Source: Acetobacteraceae bacterium | Lineage (GTDB): Bacteria; Pseudomonadota; Alphaproteobacteria; Acetobacterales; Acetobacteraceae | Assembly (NCBI GenBank): GCA_030037175.1 | Contig: JASHRV010000009.1 | Span: 1 to 39,736 of the forward strand | Direction: 5' to 3' | Length of the DNA stretch: 39,736 nt | Part shown: piece by piece, positions 1 through 8,445 of the stretch | Layout of the letters: every line of letters starts with the position of its first letter | Position numbering within the stretch: the first letter of the stretch is position 1 | Made by a program: the position numbers and the translations under genes | Notes under the pieces: model-generated | What the model saw: only the letters and a program-made list of their open reading frames with translations | What the model was told of the DNA's origin: nothing | Database searches by the model: none

Positions 1-453
1 GGCCGTCGTCCGCTGCTCCTCGCGGGCACCGCGATCACCACTATCTGCCTGGCACTTTTCGTGGTCGGCTTCGCCGGCCTTGACCATCTCGGTCCCGTCG
101 GGCGTTGGCTCGTGGTGGCCAGCCTGTTCTTGTACATCGGCGCCTTCTCGTTGAGCCTCGGTCCGGTCTGCGGCCTGGTGGTGTCGGAGATCTATCCGCA
201 GCGCGTGCGCGGCGTGGCGATGAGTTTCGTCATCGCCGTGAACTGGACCTTCCAGATCATTGTCACGCTGACCTTCCCCAGCCTGATCGCCGTGCTCGGC
301 CCGTGCTGGACCTTCCTGATCTATACCTTCATCGGCCTGGCGGGCTTCGCCTTCTGCTACGTGCTCGTGCCGGAGACGGGGGGGTTGTCGCTTGAGGAGA
401 TCGAAGCGCATTGGAAGGCCGGCCGGCCGCCGCGCCAGTGGCAGCGGGCCTGA
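1..453 (+). CDS. MFS sugar porter, C-terminal part (5' truncated by window)
   Basis: The frame is open from base 1 and begins GRRPLLLAG, the conserved loop motif of the major facilitator sugar porter family. Four hydrophobic helices follow, and the protein ends with VPETGGLSLEEIE, a variant of the family's PETKG...LEEIE signature after the last helix. It would be an inner-membrane, probably proton-coupled sugar transporter. The N-terminal two thirds lie upstream of the window. The stop is 7 nt before the next start, so it probably belongs to the same transcription unit as the sugar-nucleotide genes that follow. The family is clear; the substrate cannot be read from this fragment. Confidence 0.85.
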   Translation, partial: GRRPLLLAGTAITTICLALFVVGFAGLDHLGPVGRWLVVASLFLYIGAFSLSLGPVCGLVVSEIYPQRVRGVAMSFVIAVNWTFQIIVTLTFPSLIAVLGPCWTFLIYTFIGLAGFAFCYVLVPETGGLSLEEIEAHWKAGRPPRQWQRA

Positions 454-460
454 AGGCGGC

Positions 461-1363
461 ATGCTGCAGCCGGCGCGCGACATGCTGATTCTCGGCACCT
501 CGCCCAATGTCGGAGCACCGCTCTACGAACGCGTCGGCCCAAGGCGCGCGCTCGCCACCTGGCGCCGCGCGCCGATCGCCGGTGGCGTGCGCTTCGATGC
601 GCTCACCGACGATCTCGCCCTGTTGCTCGACATGCATTCCGGCATCCGGAGCGCGGTCATCCTATATGGCGAAACCCATCCCGACCGCTGCTTCGCCGAT
701 CCCGCCGGCAGCGAGAAGCTGAACGTGGACAGCATCCGCCGCGCCATCGACATCCTGCGCGCCCGCGGCGTCTTCATCGTGTTCCTCTCCAGCCAGTTCG
801 TCTTCGACGGCGAGGTCGGCAACTATGTCGAGACCGATCCGGCAAACCCGATCCTGCTCTATGGTGCGCAGAAGATCCGGGTGGAACGCCATCTGCAGGA
901 AAGCTGCGAGCGCTATGCCATCCTTCGTCTCAGCAAGTCCTACGCAGAAACACCGGGCGACGGGACAATGCTCTGCGCTTGGGTGGACGAGATCATGGGC
1001 GGCGTACGCCGGATACGCTGCGCGACGGACCAGATCTTTTCGCCGATCCTGGTCAGCGACATCGTCGCTGCGATTCTCGCCGTAATTGAAGGGGAGTGCC
1101 GTGGCCTCTATCATCTCTGCGCGCCGGGCGCGTACCGCCGGATCGAGATGCTGGAGATCCTGATCGCCGCGCTCAGCCGGCATTTCCCCGTCGCGGTCGA
1201 TATCGAGCCGTGCAGCATCCGTGACTTCGACCTGCCGGAGCCGCGCCCGCTCGACGTGTCGATGCAGCCCGCCAAGCTGCTCGCGGCCATCGGGCTCCGC
1301 TTCGACAGCATCGAAGAAGCCTGCCGGCGTATCGCCGGGCGCATCGCGGCGGCAAGAGTTTAA
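461..1363 (+). CDS. RmlD-like NAD(P)-dependent sugar reductase/epimerase
   Basis: About 300 aa, an extended SDR resembling RmlD (dTDP-4-dehydrorhamnose reductase). It starts with a Rossmann-like strand (MLILGTSPNVG), has N-V-D-S-I-RRA where RmlD proteins have their conserved Asn, then SSQFVFDG in place of the usual STDYVFDG, and YGAQK as the catalytic YxxxK. The loop Y-x-E-x-D-x-x-x-P before YGAQK is also typical. The first glycine motif is not the classical GxxGxxG, so cofactor preference or even activity may be altered. ORF-track codons upstream of 461 lie inside the previous gene; ATG 461 and ATG 482 (MLILG) are both possible starts. Context with WbuC and a glycosyltransferase suggests deoxysugar synthesis. 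Confidence 0.75.
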   Translation: MLQPARDMLILGTSPNVGAPLYERVGPRRALATWRRAPIAGGVRFDALTDDLALLLDMHSGIRSAVILYGETHPDRCFADPAGSEKLNVDSIRRAIDILRARGVFIVFLSSQFVFDGEVGNYVETDPANPILLYGAQKIRVERHLQESCERYAILRLSKSYAETPGDGTMLCAWVDEIMGGVRRIRCATDQIFSPILVSDIVAAILAVIEGECRGLYHLCAPGAYRRIEMLEILIAALSRHFPVAVDIEPCSIRDFDLPEPRPLDVSMQPAKLLAAIGLRFDSIEEACRRIAGRIAAARV

Positions 1364-1366
1364 GCC

Positions 1367-1948
1367 ATGAGCAAGCTGAAGCTGATCTCGCGCATCGACC
1401 TTGCCGACGACACGATGATACGCGTCGAGGAGACCGCCCGAGCCGTCGGGCTGTTCTGCCGCCGCAGCCCAGCGATGGTCGACGCGGCGACGATTGCCGC
1501 GCTGAAGCAGTTTGCCGCACGCTATCCCACGAAGAACGTGCGGCTTTGCCTGCACGCATCGCCCGCTGCGCCGTTTCACAGCATGATCATCCACGAGCGT
1601 AAGGGCACCTTCTACCCGCCGCATCGCCACGCGGAGAAAGGCGAGAACTGGCACATCGTTGAAGGCCGGATGGCCGTGTTCATCTTCGATGCGGACGGGC
1701 GCGTGACCGATGCGCGCCACCTGGGTGGGGTTGACGGGCTGATCTACCAGCTTGATCCGGGCGTTTATCACACCGTCGTCGCGCTGAGCGAAACGGTGAT
1801 CTACCACGAAACGAAGCTTGGCCCGTTCCTCGGCGCGGCCGATAGCCTGATGCCCAGCTGGTCGCCCGATCCGTCCGACACAGAGGCGGTGCGCTTCTAT
1901 GTAACAGGGCTGCTTGCACTCCTGGACGCGTCGGCCGATGCCGGCTGA
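1367..1948 (+). CDS. WbuC-like cupin protein
   Basis: A 193-aa cupin. The central barrel carries FYPPHRHAEKGENWHIVEGR, matching the PHRH...K.E...V.EG metal-binding motif of the WbuC family, which is often found in O-antigen and capsule clusters. A second half-motif lies at PGVYHTVV, and YHETKLGPF near the end is also a WbuC hallmark. WbuC proteins are small metal-binding cupins of unsettled biochemical role; isomerase or sugar-processing activity is only presumed. It starts 3 nt after the RmlD-like stop, so the two are probably co-translated. The family call is fairly confident; no substrate can be given. Confidence 0.75.
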   Translation: MSKLKLISRIDLADDTMIRVEETARAVGLFCRRSPAMVDAATIAALKQFAARYPTKNVRLCLHASPAAPFHSMIIHERKGTFYPPHRHAEKGENWHIVEGRMAVFIFDADGRVTDARHLGGVDGLIYQLDPGVYHTVVALSETVIYHETKLGPFLGAADSLMPSWSPDPSDTEAVRFYVTGLLALLDASADAG

Positions 1949-2110
1949 CCCACCCTGCGCCTCTCCTCCGAGGGGGCGCTTGTCCGGATCTTACGCCGCG
2001 GATCCGTTCCTGTGGCGCGGTTCAACGTGTGCTTCACTTGAAAGGATCTCCAACGGTGCGGCTCAACTCCGCCTCGCAGGGCACCGCCACCTGACCCCCG
2101 GCGTCCAGGG

Positions 2111-3421
2111 ATGACCTCGAGACCTCACATGACCGCACCCGTCATGTCCCCACATTCGGTCGGCGCGCCCCAATTTGCCTTCGGCGCGATATCTGAGCCG
2201 ACAGACCCGCCACCCGACACCAGGGCCGAGGCGGCGCGGCTCAGCGCGACCGGGCTGCCCGTTGTGCTGATCGTCACCCACTCCTACGGCGGCGGTACCG
2301 AACGGCATATTCGCGATATCTGCGAGCGTTTCACAGGCCGCGGGATCTTCCTCGTGATGCGCACCACGGCCGACGGGCGCCTGCTGCTGAGCTGGCCGGG
2401 CAGAGCGGGACCGGTGGGCATTGCCTTCCCGCACGGCACTGATACGGGTACCCTCACGGTCGCGCTGCGCCCGTTCGGCATCGCATCCGTCCACATCCAC
2501 CAGCTGTTCAGCTTGCCGCTCGATGCCGCTGCGCTCGTCAGCGCGCTTGCGGTGCCGTTCGATTTCACCGTCCACGACTACCATACGATCTGTCCGCGCG
2601 TGCATCTGAAGACGCGCGACAACCGCTATTGCGGCGAGCCGGATGTGGCGGGGTGCGCCGCCTGCCTCGCCGATCATTCCGTCGCGGAGGAGCGTGACAT
2701 CGAAGCCTATCGCGCGTGCCATGCCTGGCTCTATCGCTGCGCCGCGCGCGTGATCTGCCCGAGCCGCGACGTCGCCAATCGTCTCGCCCGTTACCATCCC
2801 GCCGCGCGCCTCGTCGTCGCGCCGCATGACGGCCTCTGTGCCGTTCCGCGCCCGGCGGTCACACCGCGTCCGCTCGCCGCCGACGAGCCGCTGCACGTTG
2901 TGATCCTTGGCGCGGTCAGCCGCTACAAGGGGGCAGGGACGGTGCTGGCCACCGCCGCGCTCGCCGCGCGCGAGCGCGCCCCGGTCCGCTTCTCGGTTAT
3001 CGGCACGATTGAGGCCGATGCTGCGGCCCTGCCGCCTGTGCTCGCCGTCACCGGCGCGTACGACGCGGCGGACCTGCCCGACCTCCTCGCCGTGTGTGCG
3101 CCGCATCTCGCCTGGTTCTCCGTCCTCGTGCCAGAGACCTACTCCTACACGCTGAGCGAGGCGCTCGCGGCAGGTCTGCCCGTCGTGGTGCCCGATCTCG
3201 GCGCCTTGGCCGGGCGCATCTCAGGCCGGCCCTGGTCCTGGGTCGTACCCTGGGACGCCATGCCCGAGGCACTGCTTGCCAAATTCGTAACCATTCGCCA
3301 AGCCTTTCTCAAAGACGCCGCCGCCAACCCCGGCAGCAACGGCAGCACCGGCAAGCCGGATGCCGGCGACTTTTACCACCGCGCCTATCTACGCGCGCCC
3401 GCGGCTGCGGTGCGGGTATGA
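2111..3421 (+). CDS. GT4-type glycosyltransferase
   Basis: A 436-aa retaining GT-B glycosyltransferase of family GT4. The N-terminal domain starts after an apparently disordered 55-residue leader with VVLIVTHSYGGGTERHI, the acceptor-side glycine loop. HDYHTICPRVHL and a Cys-rich CGEPDVAGCAAC stretch follow, as in many polysaccharide-associated GT4 enzymes. The C-terminal donor domain has VVILGAVSRYKG and PETYSYTLSEALAAGLPVVV, which fits the E-x7-E donor motif. It probably moves a sugar from a nucleotide donor to a glycan or small acceptor at the cytoplasmic membrane. Starts at 2111, 2129 and 2144 are in frame; none has a clear Shine-Dalgarno at good spacing. The stop overlaps the next ATG (ATGA). 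Confidence 0.8.
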   Translation: MTSRPHMTAPVMSPHSVGAPQFAFGAISEPTDPPPDTRAEAARLSATGLPVVLIVTHSYGGGTERHIRDICERFTGRGIFLVMRTTADGRLLLSWPGRAGPVGIAFPHGTDTGTLTVALRPFGIASVHIHQLFSLPLDAAALVSALAVPFDFTVHDYHTICPRVHLKTRDNRYCGEPDVAGCAACLADHSVAEERDIEAYRACHAWLYRCAARVICPSRDVANRLARYHPAARLVVAPHDGLCAVPRPAVTPRPLAADEPLHVVILGAVSRYKGAGTVLATAALAARERAPVRFSVIGTIEADAAALPPVLAVTGAYDAADLPDLLAVCAPHLAWFSVLVPETYSYTLSEALAAGLPVVVPDLGALAGRISGRPWSWVVPWDAMPEALLAKFVTIRQAFLKDAAANPGSNGSTGKPDAGDFYHRAYLRAPAAAVRV

Positions 3422-4230
3422 ACAGAACCTCGCCGCTGGAGGACGACGTGCTCGCAAGCCCCGCGGGCCGGCGCTTTCTCTTCCTGTTTCCGCACCCGGA
3501 CGACGACGTGTTTGTCGCGGGCCTGATGCAGGGCCTGCTCCGCAGCGGCGCCACAATCACCTGTGTCTGGCTCACGTCCGGCGGCGCGGGCGGCGACTCC
3601 TCGGTACGTGAGAGAGAGATCGAGGCGGCGATGGATATACTCGGCCTGCCGTCTCATGACCGCGTGCTGCTGCGCCTGCCGGACATGGGCTTGCTCGGCG
3701 CGATGGGAAGCGGCGCAGATCTCGTGGCCGGCCTCGTCGCGCACCACCGCCCGGACGGGATCTTCGTCACCGCCTTCGAGGGTGGGCATGTCGATCACGA
3801 CGCCGCAAACTTTATCGCCGCCGAAGCAGTGCGCCGCGCGGACGCCGATACTGCGCTGTTCGAGTTTCCCACCTACAACGCCAGCGGGACCACGCGCGCG
3901 GGAGGCCTCCGCATCAACGCGTTTCCGCCGCGCAGCCCGGGCGTGCAGCACGCGCGGCTCGATCACGATGCTTGGGTCTGCAAGCGCGCCATGATCCGCG
4001 CCTATGCAAGCCAGGCGGGCGTGTTCGTGATCGACAGGTTGGAGCGCGGCCGTACGACGATGCTGCGGCGAGGCGAGCCCTATCGTCGCTTCCCCGCCAC
4101 GCGCGATCATCGCCTGCCGCCGCTCCCTGGCATGACAGGGTACGGCCAGTGGTTCAATCCCTGTGCCGGCATCTCCGTGGCCGATGTCGCGGCCGCGGTC
4201 GAGGCTTCCACCAGAGCAAGGACCCCCTGA
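3418..4230 (+). CDS. PIG-L/LmbE-family deacetylase
   Basis: A 270-aa zinc-dependent N-deacetylase of the PIG-L/LmbE family. FPHPDDDVFVAGLM is the AHPDDE motif with Asp replacing the usual last Glu, and GGHVDHDAAN supplies the downstream metal His with the typical HxDH pattern. These enzymes remove acetyl from N-acetylglucosamine moieties, for example in MshB, BshB and GPI PIG-L. The ORF track extends it upstream to 3094, but that part is out-of-frame sequence inside the glycosyltransferase; ATG 3418 overlaps the transferase stop by 4 nt. The coupling suggests that the deacetylase works on the transferase product, most simply a GlcNAc-containing glycoside. Confidence 0.85.
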   Translation: MNRTSPLEDDVLASPAGRRFLFLFPHPDDDVFVAGLMQGLLRSGATITCVWLTSGGAGGDSSVREREIEAAMDILGLPSHDRVLLRLPDMGLLGAMGSGADLVAGLVAHHRPDGIFVTAFEGGHVDHDAANFIAAEAVRRADADTALFEFPTYNASGTTRAGGLRINAFPPRSPGVQHARLDHDAWVCKRAMIRAYASQAGVFVIDRLERGRTTMLRRGEPYRRFPATRDHRLPPLPGMTGYGQWFNPCAGISVADVAAAVEASTRARTP

Positions 4231-4704
4231 ATGAATACGTCCCTTCGCATGCGGGAGCTCTGCCACTCCGAGACCGGCCGGCAGCCCGACGGCGATGCCG
4301 ACCCGCATTACATCGCCTGGCTGGAACGCAAGCGGCCCTTCCGCGCCGAGGAAATCGCCGGTTCCTGGCTGTTGAAGCTCGGTGAGCATTGCGGCGGCTA
4401 CATCGCGCATCTCGCACCCGACGGCACGCTGACCGAGTGTGACGTCTTCGCGCCCCAAAAGACCTGGCCCGGTTCGTGGAAGATCCTCGATGAGGGTGTG
4501 CTCGAGGTTTACGTTCCCTCGGGGAACGAGCAGACCGGACCGATCCTGTGCACGCTCAGCGCCGTCGCCAGCCAGGAAGGCGCACTGCACGCGGGCGCCG
4601 AAACCACAACGGAGGGCACCGGCATCATCGAGTTGTTCAAGGTGATTCATCTGGGTAAATCGGTCTCTCTGCCCGCAATGGGAAACGGCCAGAAGAAAAG
4701 CTGA
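4231..4704 (+). CDS. Hypothetical protein, 157 aa
   Basis: Not recognised. It begins directly after the PIG-L stop, so it is very likely translated with it. There is no signal peptide and no membrane helix. The middle reads like a small beta-barrel: IAGSWLLKLGEHCGGYIAHL, then DGTLTECDVF, then a second GSWKILDEGVLEVYV, so the GSW strand motif occurs twice. This faintly recalls lipocalin-like or avidin-like sheets, but I would not assign a fold. The tail is Lys-rich (GNGQKKS). Its place between a deacetylase and a phosphatase suggests a role in the same glycan or glycoside pathway. Confidence 0.6.
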   Translation: MNTSLRMRELCHSETGRQPDGDADPHYIAWLERKRPFRAEEIAGSWLLKLGEHCGGYIAHLAPDGTLTECDVFAPQKTWPGSWKILDEGVLEVYVPSGNEQTGPILCTLSAVASQEGALHAGAETTTEGTGIIELFKVIHLGKSVSLPAMGNGQKKS

Positions 4705-4855
4705 TGGTTGCCCAGTGCCGTGACGGCGCGATGGCGGAGCTCGCCATATGGGCCGCGCCGGCCGGGACAATGTGCTTCAGCAACGACGCCGGCACGGATC
4801 CATTCCGATCATCTCTATGATCGACACGCCGAGGGCTCCTCTCACAGGATGCCGC

Positions 4856-5482
4856 ATGACCGTCGCCCGACCCTCGCTTGTTGCTTTCGACGTGGATGGC
4901 ACGCTGCTGCGCGGCCTCTCCATCTGCGCCTGCATCGCTGCCGGGATCGGCCGGCAGCGCGAAATGGCCGCGCTGGAACATGGTCGTTCCATCGCCGACG
5001 TCGCGTATGCCCGCGCGACCATGGCCGCCTGGTACCGCTCGCTTGGTACCGATGCGCTGCTCGGCCATCTGCGAGCCGCGCGGCTCGCGCCAGGCACCCG
5101 CGAAGGCATCGCTCTGCTGCGCGCGGCGGACGTGAAGGTGGCGCTGGTGTCGCTGAGTTGGCAGTTCGCGCTCGATTGGTTCTTGCGGGAACTATCGGCC
5201 GATTATGCGGTCGGGGCAGGCCTCGCAAAGGATGGCACCGTGGTGCATTTCTGGCCGGAGGACAAAGCACGCTGGCTGCACGCGACGGCGCATGCGCTCG
5301 GTCTCACGCGTGCCGATGTCGTGGCGGTGGGGGATTCGCCCGCCGACCTGCCAATGCTGCGCTTCGCCGCATCGGGCTTTTATGTCGGACGCGACCCCCC
5401 GCCAGATCTGCCCGCCCACGTACGGCACTGGCCGCAGGCAGACATCGCTGCTCTCGCGCAGGAAATCATTCGGGCGGGATAG
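4856..5482 (+). CDS. HAD-superfamily phosphatase (SerB-like)
   Basis: A 208-aa HAD hydrolase. Motif I is FDVDGTLL with the nucleophile Asp and the acid/base Asp, motif II is VSLS, and motif IV is GDSPADLPML. An alpha-helical cap of about 70 residues sits between motifs I and II, as in SerB-type (HAD-IB) enzymes. It probably removes phosphate from a small metabolite such as a sugar phosphate. ATG 4856 is preferred because it puts MTVARPSLVAFD close to motif I; the track start at 4748 adds 36 residues unlike the family. It is the last gene of the left cluster, and a dephosphorylation step fits glycoside biosynthesis there. Confidence 0.8.
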   Translation: MTVARPSLVAFDVDGTLLRGLSICACIAAGIGRQREMAALEHGRSIADVAYARATMAAWYRSLGTDALLGHLRAARLAPGTREGIALLRAADVKVALVSLSWQFALDWFLRELSADYAVGAGLAKDGTVVHFWPEDKARWLHATAHALGLTRADVVAVGDSPADLPMLRFAASGFYVGRDPPPDLPAHVRHWPQADIAALAQEIIRAG

Positions 5483-5522
5483 CCCTGCGGCTCAGCGTGC
5501 ATGGGGGCATTGTCACCTTGAT

Positions 5523-5572
5523 CCTGATTGGGTGGCGTAATGCCGGAACGGGCAGCATATCGCGGATAATGC
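5523..5572 (+). repeat. Degenerate dispersed repeat, copy B
   Basis: The sequence cctgattgggtggcgtaat...atatcgcggataat matches copy A (8142-8215) at most positions, with a few extra bases in the middle. It has the same orientation as copy A and lies just after the HAD gene. It may be a decayed IS end or an intergenic repeat family. Confidence 0.45.
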
Positions 5573-6090
5573 CGAATCCGGGAAGTGCGTCTGCCACCGC
5601 CGGACATCAAAGGACATTGGGACAATAGCCCGGTCGCGCAGAGCGTTGGAACATAAGGCCGGTGAAACTGCCGACGTGAAGCGACGACCCAATCGCCGTT
5701 GCCGCCATCGATTCTCAGTTGATGTCAAAAAACCGTGCCGTCCGGCCCTTTCACGTGTTCAGCATCAACTTAAAAGATGTAGGACGGCTTCTTGCCGAAC
5801 GCGGTCATTATTGCCGGCAAAACCCGAAAACAACGCCATGGTGCAACGTCGCCTTCTTTTCCGGGTCGAGAACCAGCAAAGTCGATAGCTCAACGATCGT
5901 GTCGAGAACGCAGCGCCGACCGGCGCGGCGACAAACGAGACTCGGGCAGCGGTTAAAACCGCTTGGCCGAGCGCAGGACTCCGTCTCCGCGCGTGGATTC
6001 ATCCGTGCCACTTCCATCCACGATGACACGCGGTGCCGACCAACGCCCACTGAGTGTTCAGGTTCGCGGCCTTCGATGCTTGGAGGCAAA

Positions 6091-6143
6091 AGGCGTGCGC
6101 CCGGCATGCGGCATGATTTACGAGATATCGCTTTCTTTGACGC
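6091..6143 (-). repeat. Degenerate dispersed repeat, copy C (inverted)
   Basis: On the minus strand this reads like copy A: gcgatatctc, a short variable stretch, then gcatgccg..cgcacg. It is inverted relative to copies A and B, so B and C bracket about 500 bp of non-coding sequence like the ends of a decayed element. Confidence 0.4.
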
Positions 6144-6209
6144 GGGAGTGTCTACCCTGCGTTAACGTAACAATGCTACGCCCAATCGGGATCAGCGCGG
6201 CAATGCTGG

Positions 6210-6238
6210 TTGCGCGATAGGCCGACGAACGTTATCAT
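6210..6238 (+). promoter_or_regulatory. Possible sigma70-type promoter for the carbamoyltransferase
   Basis: TTGCGC at 6210-6215 and TATCAT at 6233-6238 are 17 nt apart and stand in an AT-rich patch directly upstream of the carbamoyltransferase start. Read by eye only. Confidence 0.3.
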
Positions 6239-6283
6239 AAAATTAGGTGCGCTTTAGTAGACATGCCGAAATCAGGAGCACCT

Positions 6284-8065
6284 GTGAATCATTCTCGTAT
6301 CGCCCTCGGGATCAATTGCGCGCACGACGCCTCAGCCACCTTGTGCGACCCGAGCGGAATTCTCGCCAGCATCGCTGAGGAGCGCCTGAACCGCGTCAAG
6401 CATTTTTGCGGCTTTCCGTCACTGGCCGTACGGGCTGTTCTTGACCATTGTGGCCTGACCCTCGACGACGTCGACATCATCGCATTCTCTAGCCAATATG
6501 GGGTGTTTCCTCAACACGAGGACAACGTCGTGGTTGGACTCGACGCCCGGCCGCGGGCATCGTCGGCAGAGGATATTGCTTTCCGGCTACAGGAAGGCGA
6601 GCCCACCACAGTGCTCGAGCAACGGCTGGGGGAAGGGTGGATCGGCTTTGCCGATCGACACCCCTTTGCCCGCTTGGGCGAAATGGCGGAGCTTGGCTTC
6701 TTCCGCAAGCACCTGCGGCACTACCACGTGCACCACCATCTTGCCCACGCCGCCTCCGCCTATCTGCTCTCCGGGCTGGAAGAGGCCTGCGTCCTCACCG
6801 TCGACGGCAAGGGTGATAAGACCAGCGCCACCATCTACCGCGGCGCCGCGGACGGCTCGCTTCATCTGCTGCGCTCGTCGGGCTCACGAGACAGCCTTGG
6901 CTGCTTTTATCAAGCCGTGACGGAAGCGCTCGGCTTCGTCCCCATCGACAGCGAATACAAAACTATGGGGCTGGCCGCCCTGGCCAGAGCGAACGACGCT
7001 GCCAACATTTTCGACGGTGCGGTGCGCTGCGAAAACGGCGTTTTTCAGGCCGCCGACAAGTGGCAGTTCCGCTGCTATAACCGGGCCAACCCCGATCGGC
7101 GTCTTCCGAATCCGATGAATTCGATAGTGCAGTCGGTGGCATTTGCTCGCCATCTCGATCATATGCTGCCGGAGCAGTTCGCGTACCAGGCCCAGACGCA
7201 CTTCGAGGATAACATTCTCGCCTACGTGCGCGACGCCATGGCGATCTCCGGCTGCAAATCGCTGGCTGCGGCCGGGGGCGGGTTTCTCAACGTCAAGGCC
7301 AATCGGCGCATACTCGACGAGTTGCGGCCCGACCATTTCTTTGTCTTCCCGGACGCCGCCGACAGTGGTACCGCGGCCGGTGCGGCGCTTTTGGCCCTGC
7401 AGATGGAAGGTGCGCTCCGCATTCCCCTCGAGTTTCCGATGCCGTATTTCGGAAACGTCTTCAGCCGGGACAGGATCGAGAAACTATTGGCGTCCTCTGC
7501 GGATGTCGAAGTTCGCCGAGCTGGGCCGGACGACATCGCCCGCGCGTTGACACAGGGCGAGGTCGTGGGGACTTTCCAAGGACGCATGGAGGCCGGTCCG
7601 CGCGCTCTTGGAAATCGCTCAGTACTCGCAGACCCGCGCCACGCCTCGGTCAAGGACCGCATCAACGGCCTGCTTAAAGGACGCGAGCCGTTCGTTCCCT
7701 TCGCCCCGATCGTCATGGAAGAGGACGCATCGATGTACTGGTCGGGGTCCATCAATTACCGCTACATGACGTTCGCGGTGGAAGCCAGCGACTACGCGCG
7801 CCAGAAAGTTCCGGCCGTGGTTCATGTCGACGGCAGTATCCGTCCCCAGGTCATGGCCGCCCGCGACAATTCTCTGCTCCATTCGTTGCTGGGCGCCTTC
7901 CGCGAGCAGGCCGGAGTCGGCGTGATCCTCAACACCTCGTTCAACCGCCACGGGCTGCCCATCGTTGGCTGCCCCGAGGACGCGCTGGATCATCTCCGTG
8001 AGGGCTGGGTCGACAGCCTGTGGATGGGCCCCTGGCGGGTGATCCGCCGCGAGGCGGATGACTGA
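6284..8065 (+). CDS. NodU/CmcH-family O-carbamoyltransferase
   Basis: About 593 aa, full length for the family. The N-terminal Kae1/YrdC-like domain opens IALGINCAHDASATL and contains HVHHHLAHAASAY with the metal-binding histidines, then LTVDGKGD. The C-terminal domain has GRMEAGPRALGNRS and NTSFNRHGLPIV, both family signatures. These enzymes transfer carbamoyl from carbamoyl phosphate, through carbamoyl-adenylate, to a hydroxyl, usually on a sugar (NodU, TobZ, GdmN). GTG 6284 is preferred over ATG 6263 because AGGAG lies 5 nt before it. It stands alone between repeat-bearing gaps. In context it may decorate a product of the upstream glycosyltransferase and deacetylase genes; that is inference. 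Confidence 0.9.
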   Translation: MNHSRIALGINCAHDASATLCDPSGILASIAEERLNRVKHFCGFPSLAVRAVLDHCGLTLDDVDIIAFSSQYGVFPQHEDNVVVGLDARPRASSAEDIAFRLQEGEPTTVLEQRLGEGWIGFADRHPFARLGEMAELGFFRKHLRHYHVHHHLAHAASAYLLSGLEEACVLTVDGKGDKTSATIYRGAADGSLHLLRSSGSRDSLGCFYQAVTEALGFVPIDSEYKTMGLAALARANDAANIFDGAVRCENGVFQAADKWQFRCYNRANPDRRLPNPMNSIVQSVAFARHLDHMLPEQFAYQAQTHFEDNILAYVRDAMAISGCKSLAAAGGGFLNVKANRRILDELRPDHFFVFPDAADSGTAAGAALLALQMEGALRIPLEFPMPYFGNVFSRDRIEKLLASSADVEVRRAGPDDIARALTQGEVVGTFQGRMEAGPRALGNRSVLADPRHASVKDRINGLLKGREPFVPFAPIVMEEDASMYWSGSINYRYMTFAVEASDYARQKVPAVVHVDGSIRPQVMAARDNSLLHSLLGAFREQAGVGVILNTSFNRHGLPIVGCPEDALDHLREGWVDSLWMGPWRVIRREADD

Positions 8066-8445
8066 CCGATCGACGGTGAGGCGCGCTTTCCGGCTTTGGC
8101 GCAGATGGACTGAAGGAAAAGATAACCATCGCCGCGGTAAACCTGATCGGATGGCGTGATGCCAGAAGGCGATATCTCCCGGATAATACCACATGCCGAA
8201 CGCACGTCTCTCGCCGGCAGCGGATGCATGCATCGGTCTCTATGGTGCGTGCCAGTACTCGGACGGTCTCTGCACTGAAAGCGACAAAGCGGAGTATGTG
8301 CGTGTGCGGGAGAGGTTGAAGCGCGGTTTCACAGCGGACATTGTCGGCAGGACGTGCAAGGCGCGTACACGGGGTGGTGCCTCGAAATGCGCGCCCGCTG
8401 AGTTCGTCGTAGTTCGTCCAATAGCAACATGAGAGTCAGGCACCG
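8066..8445. other. 380-bp intergenic gap with dispersed repeat
   Basis: It holds repeat copy A at 8142-8215. ORF 8193-8432 has no recognisable domain and no good ribosome binding site and is not called. The last 50 bases are AT-richer and contain a short duplication (agttcgtc twice) just before the dioxygenase gene. Confidence 0.5.
8142..8215 (+). repeat. Degenerate dispersed repeat, copy A
   Basis: This is the longest copy. Its left half (cctgatcggatggcgtgat...atatctcccggataat) matches copy B, and its right half (ccacatgccgaacgcacgtct) matches copies C (inverted) and D. It lies in the gap after the carbamoyltransferase. Confidence 0.45.

Larger units (their letters stand above)
5483..6262. 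other. 780-bp intergenic gap, no convincing gene
   Basis: ORFs here (such as 5719-6165 +) lack family motifs, good start sites and the GC3 bias of neighbouring genes. The stretch holds one end-like repeat at 5523-5572 and an inverted relative at 6091-6143, and is locally AT-richer. It looks like eroded mobile-element or spacer DNA in front of the carbamoyltransferase gene. Confidence 0.55.

Noticed and set aside
5719-6165. 148-aa ORF in the 780-bp gap, with faint resemblance to transposase C-terminal parts
   Set aside because: No catalytic motif can be aligned in any frame, so I leave the gap unassigned.
8193-8432. 79-aa ORF between carbamoyltransferase and dioxygenase
   Set aside because: It begins inside a dispersed repeat, has no ribosome site and no recognisable fold.
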